Below, in pieces: positions 34,038 through 43,236 of a stretch of DNA of 64,000 nucleotides. Position 1 is the first letter of the stretch. Every line of letters starts with the position of its first letter. The position numbers and the translations under genes were made by a program. Under the pieces are notes generated by a model. The model worked only from the letters and a program-made list of their open reading frames with translations. It had not been told where the DNA came from and ran no database searches. Origin of the DNA: Runella defluvii (lineage in GTDB: Bacteria > Bacteroidota > Bacteroidia > Cytophagales > Spirosomataceae); NCBI RefSeq assembly GCF_014195535.1, contig NZ_JACIBY010000012.1, positions 124,001 to 188,000 on the forward strand. Direction: 5' to 3'.

Positions 34038-35549
34038 TTATTTTTCACTTTTGGAGGCGTTGATTAATTCATAGGCACGCTCAACGTCCAAATCGCGGGC
34101 TTTTCTGACATCTTCAAAACGGTATTCAATGGGCACATTGGGCTGTACACCGTGGCCAATGTCGGCTCCAGGAATGTTAAGTACCAATTTAAACACGGGA
34201 ATGCGCACTTTTGCCTGCGTATGCGGCAGGGTCAGGTAGGGGGAAATAAACGCATTGCAGCCGTGGCGCCCGCCGCCCGTTTCGCGGCCTATGACTACCG
34301 CCCGAGGGTTGTACTGTTGAATCATGGAGGGGAAAATGGCCGCAGCGGAAAACGACCCGCCATTGGTGAGCAAATACACCTTCCCCTTGAAACCATAGCG
34401 ACGGGTGGGTTTTTGAACGCGCTGGGCGGAACGGCTGCTTCGGCGACCGTCGGGGAGTTTTTTTGACCAAAAATAACGCGTAAACCAGCGTGGAAATTTG
34501 TGCCCGTAATAGTGTTGGTACGAAGGACGAAGGGTGATGGCCGCCGCCGTGTCATAGACTGTATAATTGGCATCGAGGAGGTACGACATCAAATTAATAC
34601 TCGCGTCTGATTTTCCTCCACCGTTGGCCCGCAGGTCAATGATTAAGTGTTTGATATTCTGGGTTTTTAATGCTTTGAAAGAACGGCGATAAAATCGTCG
34701 ATAACGGTCGTCACTAAAGGTGTTGATGTCCAAAATAGCCACTGTGCTGTCTTTTTCTGATAGCTTCAAAGTACGCAATTTTGGATTGGTTTTGACCATC
34801 AATTTGGGCGTTGCTACGGGCGTTTTTGGTGGTTGATTGCTGGCCGTTTTGACAGGAATGCTGGCTTTTTTGGTAGGTTTGGGTGGTTTGTTAAAACTAA
34901 GTTTAAGACCCCTTTTTTTACCTAACGAATCTTGTACGGTGACTTCAAATGTTTCTTTATTTCCGTACAAATAGCGATAAAAACCGCCAAAGTTACCGTT
35001 GATTACCGTCGTTTTAAACGTTTGATTGTAGCCGTCGGAAGGAACGAGTTGGCGCATTTTTGCAATAATATCAGCCGCAGGTTGCCCATCAATGGATACT
35101 ACTTCGGTGCCAACGACCAGGCTAGTGTCGTCTGTTCGATTTTGGAGAATACGAAGCTTGTTTTCAACGTAATACAGCCCCAAAGGAAATTCTTTTGGTT
35201 TGTTTTTCTTGATGTATTTTGAATACCCTTTCGACGGATAAATATCGGTATGACCACAACGGATGTACGAAAAGATGGGGTTGACCGTGCGCCGAAACTC
35301 CAGCTCTGTCATGGGATGGTCGAGCAGCTTTTCGGTTTGGTCAAAAACCCAACGAATAGAATCAGGGGAGGTGTAACGATAAATACCTGGGTGAGATTCT
35401 TCCAACGCATGACGCATGAGCTTAAAATCTTGCTTGATTTGTTCAACACTGTAGGTAGTGTCTGGAACGTATTTGCGGCTACATGAACTGAGCAGAAGAA
35501 AAATCCCAAACAGGAAGGTGGAGGGGACGAATTGTTTTTTTAGGGTCAT
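34038..35549 (-). CDS. S41 family (tail-specific protease-like) peptidase, lipoprotein
   Basis: 503 residues. KKQFVPSTFLFGIFLLLSSC is a lipoprotein signal. A PDZ-like segment (VGTEVVSIDGQPAADIIAKM) sits at about 140-165. The peptidase core has LIIDLRANGGGKSDASI and the nucleophile serine in TNGGSFSAAA, followed by IGRETGGGRHG. A Pro/Lys/Thr-rich linker (PPKPTKKASIPVKTASNQPP) splits the protein near 210-240. Such enzymes process or degrade envelope proteins. It is the first gene of a four-gene row with TetR, the acyltransferase and the phosphoesterase. Confidence 0.9.
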   Translation of the reverse strand: MTLKKQFVPSTFLFGIFLLLSSCSRKYVPDTTYSVEQIKQDFKLMRHALEESHPGIYRYTSPDSIRWVFDQTEKLLDHPMTELEFRRTVNPIFSYIRCGHTDIYPSKGYSKYIKKNKPKEFPLGLYYVENKLRILQNRTDDTSLVVGTEVVSIDGQPAADIIAKMRQLVPSDGYNQTFKTTVINGNFGGFYRYLYGNKETFEVTVQDSLGKKRGLKLSFNKPPKPTKKASIPVKTASNQPPKTPVATPKLMVKTNPKLRTLKLSEKDSTVAILDINTFSDDRYRRFYRRSFKALKTQNIKHLIIDLRANGGGKSDASINLMSYLLDANYTVYDTAAAITLRPSYQHYYGHKFPRWFTRYFWSKKLPDGRRSSRSAQRVQKPTRRYGFKGKVYLLTNGGSFSAAAIFPSMIQQYNPRAVVIGRETGGGRHGCNAFISPYLTLPHTQAKVRIPVFKLVLNIPGADIGHGVQPNVPIEYRFEDVRKARDLDVERAYELINASKSEK

Positions 35550-35666
35550 GATTGATTGTAATATTCATTGACTGCTTTACAAAAAAATACATAAATTGCT
35601 TGAAAACAAAAAACCTAGACACTCGGTTTGATTTCTCATAAACCATAAATAAAAACGTATAAGGCT

Positions 35667-36140
35667 ATGGCACGTCCTAATCTCGACCTCATTGCCGCTC
35701 TTCGTCGAACGGCTCGTAAGATTGAACAAGGCTCTCCGTACCAATGGGGACACATGGGGAGCTGCAATTGTGGAAATTTAGCGCAAGAAATTACGAAGCT
35801 TACCAAAGCCGAAATCCATGCCCATGCCCTGGCCAACGGCAGGGGAGATTGGAATGAGCAATTGAATGACTATTGCCCTACGAGCGGGCTACCGATGGAT
35901 TTGCTCATCAATGAGATGATAGACGCAGGGTTGGATTCGGACGATTTGAAGCATTTAGAACGACTGTCGGACCGACGAATTTTGAATCGTTTGCCCGAAA
36001 ATAAGCGTCATTTACGTCACAATTATCGCGATGACGTGGTGCTGTATATTTCGGAGTGGGCAACTATGCTGGAGGAACAGCTTTTGAGTACCATAAAACT
36101 TCCTCAATTTACTTGGGAAACGGAAGCCGTTTATGTTTAG
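35667..36140 (+). CDS. Conserved hypothetical protein with a Cys-containing N-terminal segment
   Basis: 157 residues, no signal peptide or membrane helix. The N-terminal half holds GSCNCGNLAQEIT and later DYCPTSGLPMD, giving three cysteines (CxC plus one) that could hold a metal or be redox active. The C-terminal half is helical and charged. I have the impression that proteins of this kind occur across Cytophagales but know no function. ATG start with clear coding style; the gene is divergent from the S41 peptidase and convergent with SusD. Confidence 0.75.
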   Translation: MARPNLDLIAALRRTARKIEQGSPYQWGHMGSCNCGNLAQEITKLTKAEIHAHALANGRGDWNEQLNDYCPTSGLPMDLLINEMIDAGLDSDDLKHLERLSDRRILNRLPENKRHLRHNYRDDVVLYISEWATMLEEQLLSTIKLPQFTWETEAVYV

Positions 36141-36151
36141 TTAAGAAAAAA

Positions 36152-36182
36152 AAGGCAAACCAAAACTAGTTTGGTTTGCCTT
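36152..36182 (-). terminator. Terminator of the SusC/SusD transcript
   Basis: A 13-bp stem AAGGCAAACCAAA with its complement and a 5-base loop is followed on the minus strand by a long T run. It lies 21 bp past the SusD stop and can also serve the convergent gene. Confidence 0.85.
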
Positions 36183-36203
36183 AACGTAAAATAGAAACAG
36201 TGG

Positions 36204-37706
36204 TTATTTCTTATCCCACCACACCTTAGAGGTATATGAGTTGCCGTTGGCAAGGCGCTTAACGGCTTCGTCATAGTTGGTTTTGTTTAGTAAAGTCTCA
36301 CGAGACGAATAAATAGCTCGGCGTGGAATTTGGCCGTTAGTCGAGCCTAAATTTGGTCCTGCTTTCAAAGCAGGATACCCCATTCTGCGCCATTCGATAA
36401 AAGCTTCGTACGAACGGCCAAACAGCTGAATCCATTTTTGGGTACCGATTTTTTCCAACTTTTCGTCTTTACTTAAACCCGTAAATGAGAGCTCCTTTTG
36501 AAAATCAGCGGGTACTGTGGTGATGTTGTATGGGTTTTGTGCCAAAGCAGCTCTTACCCCATCCTGATAAAATTTCTCCGCTTGGTCAGGCGTCGCGCCC
36601 CAGTTTTCGAGGGCTGCTTCGGCTTTGTAAAAACAAACATCTGAGTACGACATGGCCAAGCACGCAATGGCAGGGCTGTAAGCTTTGTTAAAAAACGTTG
36701 TTTGTGAGGCAGTTGAATAGTCGTCTTTGATGATTGTTTTCAAAAGCTCATCGGTAAGAGCCACACCGATTCCTTTGTAAGCGGGGGTACCAGCCTTCAC
36801 AGAATTGACCGTGGGTTGCACAAGGCGAGCAAGGCGCGGGTCTTTAGAGTTCACCAACTGAGCTACCAAGGGTGCTGCTAAGTATTTAAGGTCGGGGCTA
36901 CCCGCCAGCCAATGGTTCAACACTGGGTGTACGTTGGCGTTGGTTGCGTCGTTAAATGTTGGTACGGCCGCATTGTCGGTATTGCTTTCAAGCAGGGGTT
37001 GACCCATGGCTTCGGTAACGGTTTTTTGGGCCAAAGCCGCGTCAGCGTAACGAATACGCATTCCAAGGCGCAACTTGAGTGAGTTGCCGTATTTTTTCCA
37101 CTGCGTAAGATTGCCTTTGAAATAATAGTCAGCTGCCCCGTAGCTATCGTCGGTTGGCGTAATTTGAGAGAGCGCCGCGTCCAAGTCTTGTATCAACTTT
37201 TTATAAATAGCATCTTGCGTATCAAACTTCGGTTGATTATTGACCGCATCTACCCCCAAGGCAGTTTCGGAGAAAGGAACGTCGCCGAACAAATCCGTCA
37301 AACGTTGCCAAATCGAAATCTCAACAATCCTTGCAATGGCTAGTTTGGTACGTGCTTTGGGGTCATTTTCACGTCCTTTGAGCAATTGAGTTCTGATTTG
37401 CGAAATATTCCGAATCAGGGCATAATGGTCGTTCCAAAGGTTATCGTCGGTTTGTTGGATGTACCTAGAGCTCGAAATAAGCACGCCACCCGCCCAGTGT
37501 TGTATCCACGAGCCAAATTGGTTGTTGGGGTATTCGTAACCTTCCGAAAAAGCGGCGTCCTTTTGAGCTTTGGACAAAATAAGCCCTGGGTCGATGGTGG
37601 AAAGGGTCGTAGGAGGCGTATTGATTTTTTCAAAATCTTCGGTACAGCCTTGCGCTACAAAAAGCGCCCCAATCATCACAAGTGATTTGATTTTTATAGA
37701 TTTCAT
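36204..37706 (-). CDS. SusD/RagB-like outer-membrane lipoprotein (SusD-like_2 type)
   Basis: 500 residues. MKSIKIKSLVMIGALFVAQGC is a lipoprotein signal. The following TEDFEKINTPPTT, then NQFGSWIQHWAGG and IRYADAALAQ, match the SusD-like_2 branch, which often serves peptides or unusual glycans as well as polysaccharides. It would cap the SusC barrel encoded 30 bp upstream. A strong terminator follows it. No glycoside hydrolase lies nearby, so the ligand of the pair is unknown. Confidence 0.9.
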   Translation of the reverse strand: MKSIKIKSLVMIGALFVAQGCTEDFEKINTPPTTLSTIDPGLILSKAQKDAAFSEGYEYPNNQFGSWIQHWAGGVLISSSRYIQQTDDNLWNDHYALIRNISQIRTQLLKGRENDPKARTKLAIARIVEISIWQRLTDLFGDVPFSETALGVDAVNNQPKFDTQDAIYKKLIQDLDAALSQITPTDDSYGAADYYFKGNLTQWKKYGNSLKLRLGMRIRYADAALAQKTVTEAMGQPLLESNTDNAAVPTFNDATNANVHPVLNHWLAGSPDLKYLAAPLVAQLVNSKDPRLARLVQPTVNSVKAGTPAYKGIGVALTDELLKTIIKDDYSTASQTTFFNKAYSPAIACLAMSYSDVCFYKAEAALENWGATPDQAEKFYQDGVRAALAQNPYNITTVPADFQKELSFTGLSKDEKLEKIGTQKWIQLFGRSYEAFIEWRRMGYPALKAGPNLGSTNGQIPRRAIYSSRETLLNKTNYDEAVKRLANGNSYTSKVWWDKK

Positions 37707-37736
37707 GAGTTGAAAGTCGTTAGAGGAAAGAGGTGG

Positions 37737-40700
37737 TTAGAGTTCTAAATTCAAGCTAAAGCCAAAATAACGTAACAATGGCAACGAGGTGGACTCAAGA
37801 CCCAGCGAGGAATTGTTGACGTTGAACGACGAGGCTTCGGGGGCGTAGCCGTCGGTTTTGCGTTGCAAGTAGAACAAATTGCGTCCATAAACTCCCGCAC
37901 GAATGTTGCGGAAAGGCGTTTTGCTGATGATTTTAGACGGCAATTGATAGTTGAAAGTAAGTTCTCTGAACATGATATAGCTTGCGTCGTTGAGCATCTC
38001 TTCCGAAACAACGTTGTCTTTGTCAGGGGCAATTACGTTCCAGTAGTCTTGAGCTCTTACTTGTTTGGTATTGGTTTGGCCTGTGCTTGTCCAAGTACCG
38101 TCAGCGTTTTTCTGGGCTACAACACCATCGGCGACATACGAGCCATCGCGCCCAGGAAGGGTCTTTTTGATGGTTCCGAACACCAATTCTTCGCGCAAAC
38201 TTTGTGAAAATATTTTTCCACCTTGGCTTACGTCCATCAAGCCAGACAAGCTGAAGCCTTTGTAGCGGAAGGTATTGTTAAACCCTCCAATCCAGTTGGG
38301 TAACGCACTGCCAATTTCGTACAACAACTTCGCATTGGTTTTGAGTGGCAAACCTGTCGTTGGGTCAATCAAACGATTGCCTTTGTCGTCGCGCAACCAT
38401 TGAAAACCGTTACCGATGATGGTTCCGAATGGCTTGCCTGGGGTGGCGATAACTTGCACGTTGCGGTCATCGCCCAATAAGAAGGTAGAGACTCCTTCGG
38501 CCAATTCAACGACTTGGTTGCGGTTTCGCGAGAAGTTGAAAGTAGCATCCCACGAGAAGCCTGTTTCGGTCCGCACGGGCGTTCCTGTGAGGGACAATTC
38601 AATGCCGTGGTTACGAATTTCGCCCGCGTTGATGCGGCGTGACGTGAAAGTACTCGACGGAGGCAAGGGAATATTGAGAATTTGGTTTTTTGTACTTGCA
38701 TCGTAGTACGCAAACGTCAATCCCAAACGATTTTTGAAAAAACGTGCCTCAAGACCTAATTCAAGCGACGTTGTTAATTCGTTTTTGAGGTTAGGATCGG
38801 GAATAATTGAGGTAAACGAACCCAAAGGCTGCCCCCCGTGTGGTGTTTGGTCGAGCGCATAGTTACCCGTCAATTGATACGGGCTTCCTGAACTTCCCGC
38901 TTGTGCCCACGAGGCACGAACTTTTAAGAAACTCAACGTAGAATTTTGGAGGTTCAAGGCATCGGTTACGACCAAGCTACCGCTCACAGCAGGGTAGAAA
39001 AAGGAGTTGTTGGCGGGAGAAAGGGTAGAAGACCAGTCGTTGCGGGCAGAGAAATCAACAAATAAATAGTCCCGAAAACCTACTGAACCTGCGGCATAAA
39101 CGGAATTGATGGATGATTCAGAAAGGTTGAAAACGTAGGAATTGATGAGGGTATTGTTGATGGAATACAAATTAGGCGCAATAAATTCCGTCCCCGTATT
39201 TCCTGTGGTACGGGCATAAAATTTCTGGTGGTTGGCACCGAGGTTGAGCGACAATGAAAAATCTTTTGACAACTCAGGGGTCAACGACAGCAATACGTCG
39301 CTGTTGTCTTCGCGGACGCGCGTTACTTCTTCAATAATATCACCATTGCGGTTTTGGCTTTGGTAAGTGCCTTTTTCGCGGTAGCGAAGACGCTGGTCAG
39401 TATAAAAGTCAGTACCTGTTTTGGCCGTCAAACGAATCCAATCATTAAACTGATAACTCAATTTTATCAAACCAATCAAACGCTGACGGTCGTCGGAGTT
39501 GCGGGTATGGTCGCGCGTCCAATAAGGATTGGCTGTTGAAGAGTTGGTAGCGTACGTTTTTTCCAACCCAATAAAAGGAGTGGTGCCGTAGCCCAGTTGT
39601 TTGCTTACATCTTCTGCCGTCCAAGTTGAGTTTTCCAAAATGCTCATGGGAATGGAGCGCGGTTGGCTGATCCAAAGATAGGCGGGGTTGTCGGCCGCAT
39701 CCGAAACCGTAGGGCGATTGTTTCCCCGTTGACCGATGTAATTGGCTTTTACGTCAAGGTCAAGCTTGGGAGTAAGTTTCGCTATTGTACGAAGGCTAAT
39801 GTTATTACGGTTGAGGGTATTCCCTGGGGTATAACCGTCGATTTTAGTATTTCCAAACGATAAACGATAATTGACATTGTCGTTTCCGCCTTCAAGGCTA
39901 ATGTTATTGGCCATCTGTCTTTCTTTGTTGAAAAACGTTTGGAAAGTGTTAGGTTGAGGGGTAAGGCTCAATACATTTCCCCATTGGTCTTCGTACTGTT
40001 GTCCTTCCATTTTGGCTCCCCAGCTGGCACGTGTAAAGCGGTCGCGTCCGCCACTCATTTTGGGAATACCTTGAATATTAGCGGCTTTTGCGGCTGCCCA
40101 CGTATAAATTTTGCCATCGTTACCACGGAAATGCGTAAACGTTCCGTCAAGTCCTTGACCGTATTCGTCTTGAAAATCAGGTAAAACTAGCGCGTCACCG
40201 ACCGAATAATCAATGCCGTATTTGATGCCTACGCCCTTGCGTGATTTGCCCGATTTGGTCGTAATCAAGATGACCCCGTTGCTTCCGCGCTGACCGTATA
40301 GGGCGGCGGCGTTTGGCCCTTTCAAAACCGACATGCTTTCAATGTCTTCTGGGTTGATGTTGGAGATTCCGTCGCCGTAGTCGATTCCTCCCCAGCGGCT
40401 GGGTGAATTTACGTTGCTGTTATCCATCGGAATCCCGTCGATGACGTAAAGTGGCTGGCTATTTCCCACCAAGGAATTGGCACCCCGAATCACAACCCGC
40501 GACGACCCGCCTGCCCCGTTGCCTGCGCGTGTTACTTGTACACCCGCAATCTTCCCTGCCAATGAGGTAGCTACGTTGGCTTCTTTGGCTTGAGCAAGGC
40601 TTTCACCGTTGATTTCCTGAATCGAATACCCCAAGGCGCGTTTGTCGCGTTTGATACCCAAAGCCGTGACAACCACCTCACCGAGGGTTTGGGTGTCTTC

Positions 40701-41336
40701 GTTTAAGACAAGGTTGATTTCCGTCTGATTGCCAACCACAATTTCTTTCTTGATGTAGCCAACAAACGAGAAAACCAGGGTTTCGGAAGGTTGGGCGACA
40801 AGGCTATATTTCCCTTCGCCGTTGGTAGAAGTTCCGCGGTTGGTTCCTTTGACCAATACGCTTACCCCCGCCAAAATCTCTCCTTTGGCATCGGTGATGA
40901 TTCCCGTAATAGGTTGCTCAATCGCGAAGGGTTCATGGCTAACGGACGCTTTTTTCTCGACGGGTTGAGGAAGGGGTTCTTGCTTTAAAATGACTTGTTT
41001 TCCCGCTACTTCGTACGAAACTTGCAGCGGACTAAGCAGCGATTCAAGTACTTTGCTGAGGGGCTCGTTGACGGCATTGAGATTGACCTTGCGCTCCGAC
41101 TTAATGAGGCTAGGGCTATACAAAAACTTTACCGATGTAAGCTTTTCGATTTTTGTTAAAACTGCCTTTACCGATTGTTCGTCGGCTTTAATGGTAATGC
41201 GTTGCTGAAGCAACTCTTGGGCGAAAGTTTCGCGGGCGTAAGACACACCAATCAGTAATACTGACAGTAGTAGCAGGGTGCAGGTTACACAAACCGTCCG
41301 CATCGCCAAACTGCGTAGTCGTAAAGGATTTCTCAT
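37737..41336 (-). CDS. SusC/RagA TonB-linked outer-membrane protein with STN domain
   Basis: 1199 residues from the ATG at 41336; an in-frame start 29 codons upstream adds a non-signal extension into the gap to FecR. The order is: a signal segment (CTLLLLSVLLIGVSYA), an STN/secretin-TonB domain (about 40-110, IKADEQSVKAVLTKIEKLTS), a CarboxypepD-reg-like domain (GIITDAKGEILAGVSVLVKG), the SusC plug motif (VIDGIPMDNSN and LKGPNAAALYG) and a barrel ending in FSLNLEL. The STN domain is the signal-transducing part that contacts FecR in the periplasm. So ligand uptake should release the sigma factor encoded upstream. Confidence 0.93.
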   Translation of the reverse strand: MRNPLRLRSLAMRTVCVTCTLLLLSVLLIGVSYARETFAQELLQQRITIKADEQSVKAVLTKIEKLTSVKFLYSPSLIKSERKVNLNAVNEPLSKVLESLLSPLQVSYEVAGKQVILKQEPLPQPVEKKASVSHEPFAIEQPITGIITDAKGEILAGVSVLVKGTNRGTSTNGEGKYSLVAQPSETLVFSFVGYIKKEIVVGNQTEINLVLNEDTQTLGEVVVTALGIKRDKRALGYSIQEINGESLAQAKEANVATSLAGKIAGVQVTRAGNGAGGSSRVVIRGANSLVGNSQPLYVIDGIPMDNSNVNSPSRWGGIDYGDGISNINPEDIESMSVLKGPNAAALYGQRGSNGVILITTKSGKSRKGVGIKYGIDYSVGDALVLPDFQDEYGQGLDGTFTHFRGNDGKIYTWAAAKAANIQGIPKMSGGRDRFTRASWGAKMEGQQYEDQWGNVLSLTPQPNTFQTFFNKERQMANNISLEGGNDNVNYRLSFGNTKIDGYTPGNTLNRNNISLRTIAKLTPKLDLDVKANYIGQRGNNRPTVSDAADNPAYLWISQPRSIPMSILENSTWTAEDVSKQLGYGTTPFIGLEKTYATNSSTANPYWTRDHTRNSDDRQRLIGLIKLSYQFNDWIRLTAKTGTDFYTDQRLRYREKGTYQSQNRNGDIIEEVTRVREDNSDVLLSLTPELSKDFSLSLNLGANHQKFYARTTGNTGTEFIAPNLYSINNTLINSYVFNLSESSINSVYAAGSVGFRDYLFVDFSARNDWSSTLSPANNSFFYPAVSGSLVVTDALNLQNSTLSFLKVRASWAQAGSSGSPYQLTGNYALDQTPHGGQPLGSFTSIIPDPNLKNELTTSLELGLEARFFKNRLGLTFAYYDASTKNQILNIPLPPSSTFTSRRINAGEIRNHGIELSLTGTPVRTETGFSWDATFNFSRNRNQVVELAEGVSTFLLGDDRNVQVIATPGKPFGTIIGNGFQWLRDDKGNRLIDPTTGLPLKTNAKLLYEIGSALPNWIGGFNNTFRYKGFSLSGLMDVSQGGKIFSQSLREELVFGTIKKTLPGRDGSYVADGVVAQKNADGTWTSTGQTNTKQVRAQDYWNVIAPDKDNVVSEEMLNDASYIMFRELTFNYQLPSKIISKTPFRNIRAGVYGRNLFYLQRKTDGYAPEASSFNVNNSSLGLESTSLPLLRYFGFSLNLEL

Positions 41337-41382
41337 AGAAGAGGGATGATTAGGTATTAAAAAATGAATATAAAGAGTGGAA

Positions 41383-42504
41383 CTAATGGCAACCTTTGGA
41401 GTAAATAACAATCTGGGCATCAATGGTTTCTGAGGTGGCGTCTATTGCTTGGCAAATCAGTTTGATTTTTTGGGCGAGCGATTCCTCCGAAAGGGAAGCC
41501 GTGAGGGTGCAAGAGGAGAGAAGCTCGGCATCATAGACAATATGGATGCCATAAGCTTTTTCAATGAGGTCTAACACCTGCGGAACGGGTGCTTCTTCAA
41601 ACTCAAATGCGGGCAGGGGAGTAGGCTGAGCCAAAAGCTGGGGCTCGGGTACCAAGGCCCTCGCCAGTCGGAGTTCTTGCCGATTGAGCGTAATTTGCTG
41701 GTTAGGAGTCAATACAATTCCTTCCAATTCGCGGTTGCTCAACTTTTGGGCTTTCGAGGGGTCGTTTTGGGTAAATACCGAGACTTTGCCCGTCTTTACT
41801 TGGACTTCCACTTGCTTGTCGTTGGGGTATGCTTGTACCACAAAACTGGTGCCTAATACTTTGGTGACCAGTTCGTTGGCATACACAAAAAATGGCGAAT
41901 TGGGCTGTTTTTTGACCTCAAAAAAGGCTTTTCCCGACAAATAAACACTGCGATTTTTTTTTCCAAAAAAATGATCAAAACTCAAACGACTTTTGGCAAA
42001 AAGGGTGACTTGTGAGCCGTCAGGGAGCTGAAAATGAAGAGGCTTATCGCCTTGGTTTACCTTCTCAATTTTTGACTCATCGAGGGTTGCCACGTACGCT
42101 TGGTAGGGTTGAGCGCGGCGCTGAAATGATTGCTGTCCCCACCAGCCGATACCTATCAAACCTACCACACTGGCCGCTGCCACGTACCGAATCCACGGTT
42201 GACTCCACAGCGAGCGAGTAGGCGCTTCCTCTTCGTCGTGCAGTCGGTTGGTGGCCTGAATGCGCGACAACAACATCGCTTCTGTTTCGGGGGTGAGGTA
42301 AGTACGGGTATAATCGTTCAATCCCAAACGCACGGCTTCGAGCAACTGCACTGCTTTGTTCCATTCTTCTTGTTGGGATGGGTTTTCAGCAAGCCAGCGA
42401 TTCCACCAGTCCGTTGAAGCAGGGGTAGGGGTAAGTTGGCACTTTAAAAAAGCATCGTCGATGACAAAATCTGCTGCCGAGTAAAAAGCGTATTGGTTTG
42501 GCAC
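41383..42504 (-). CDS. FecR family anti-sigma factor
   Basis: 373 residues from a GTG at 42504, the only start available before an upstream stop. The N-terminal cytoplasmic part (DFVIDDAFLKCQLTP, then WNRWLAENPSQQEEW) is followed by a membrane helix (YVAAASVVGLIGIGWW, near 110-125) and the FecR periplasmic domain (QLPDGSQVTLFAKSRLSF, then GKAFFEVKK). The end (VLDLIEKAYGIHIVYDAEL) is the STN-contacting DUF4974-type tail. It sits between the sigma factor and SusC and should hold the sigma factor inactive until SusC signals. Confidence 0.92.
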   Translation of the reverse strand: MPNQYAFYSAADFVIDDAFLKCQLTPTPASTDWWNRWLAENPSQQEEWNKAVQLLEAVRLGLNDYTRTYLTPETEAMLLSRIQATNRLHDEEEAPTRSLWSQPWIRYVAAASVVGLIGIGWWGQQSFQRRAQPYQAYVATLDESKIEKVNQGDKPLHFQLPDGSQVTLFAKSRLSFDHFFGKKNRSVYLSGKAFFEVKKQPNSPFFVYANELVTKVLGTSFVVQAYPNDKQVEVQVKTGKVSVFTQNDPSKAQKLSNRELEGIVLTPNQQITLNRQELRLARALVPEPQLLAQPTPLPAFEFEEAPVPQVLDLIEKAYGIHIVYDAELLSSCTLTASLSEESLAQKIKLICQAIDATSETIDAQIVIYSKGCH

Positions 42505-42552
42505 AGTGTTTAGGATTTTTGTCCGTAGATGACCAATCCCGCGCTTCTATAC

Positions 42553-43149
42553 TCACTTACTGTTGAAAAAATCGTGAAAAAGATAAAAAAGAGAAGGGAG
42601 TAGCCAGCTTCTTAATTTTTCGACTGCCCTAAAGACCAGATTTTGAGCAGATTGCCGATTCATGGAAAGAAGCTCGGCGATTTGGGTGTATTCCATATTT
42701 TCGACAAAACGCAGTCGGATGGCTTCCTGCTGACGCGGAGGGAGTTGGCTAACAAGGCGTTTGATTAACTGTTCGCGATCAAAAGACTCCTCTTCTTGCA
42801 TCAGGAGTTCATCGCTCGAAGGCTCGGCCCAGAGGTCATCAAAATCGGGTTGAGAAACAAACAAATGCGGACGCTCGTGGCGTTTGAGAAGGTGTAATAT
42901 GCGGGTTTTGAGGGATTTGAGCAGGTAATACCGTACGTTTTCTGGAACCGTAAGGCGTGTTTTTTTTGCCCAAATTTCGGCAAATACATCGTGAATGCAA
43001 TCCAAGACAAAAGCTTCAGAAACAGGCACTAAACTAAGTCCATAACGGTACATGGCTCTGACGTGAAGGCGATAAAGCTGGGTATATGCGTCGTCGTCAC
43101 CCTGCTGAAAATCCTGCCAAAGTTGTTGCTCGTCGATGGGGGTATCCAT
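42553..43149 (-). CDS. ECF RNA polymerase sigma factor
   Basis: 198 residues with sigma region 2 (YTQLYRLHVRAMYRYGLSLV, then CIHDVFAEIWAKKTRL) and region 4 (LPPRQQEAIRLRFVENMEYTQIAELLSMNRQSAQNLVFRA). It belongs to the FecI-like group that partners with FecR in SusC/SusD loci. ATG start at 43149. It is the first gene of the sigma, FecR, SusC, SusD transcript. A hairpin (43174-43221) lies just upstream and may end the preceding gene's transcript. Confidence 0.93.
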   Translation of the reverse strand: MDTPIDEQQLWQDFQQGDDDAYTQLYRLHVRAMYRYGLSLVPVSEAFVLDCIHDVFAEIWAKKTRLTVPENVRYYLLKSLKTRILHLLKRHERPHLFVSQPDFDDLWAEPSSDELLMQEEESFDREQLIKRLVSQLPPRQQEAIRLRFVENMEYTQIAELLSMNRQSAQNLVFRAVEKLRSWLLPSLFYLFHDFFNSK

Positions 43150-43173
43150 GTTAATTCTTTGGGTAAGGAAACA

Positions 43174-43221
43174 GACTAGCCGCTGAGGTACGGGTTTTAA
43201 TCGTCGTCTCAGGGGCTAGTC
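43174..43221 (-). terminator. Hairpin between PIG-L gene and sigma factor
   Basis: GACTAGCC-CTGAG faces CTCAG-GGCTAGTC with one mismatched base and a 20-base loop. It lies 16 bp past the PIG-L stop. It lacks a clear T run, so a terminator role is only likely. Confidence 0.5.
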
Positions 43222-43236
43222 AATCCTGTCATTGGG

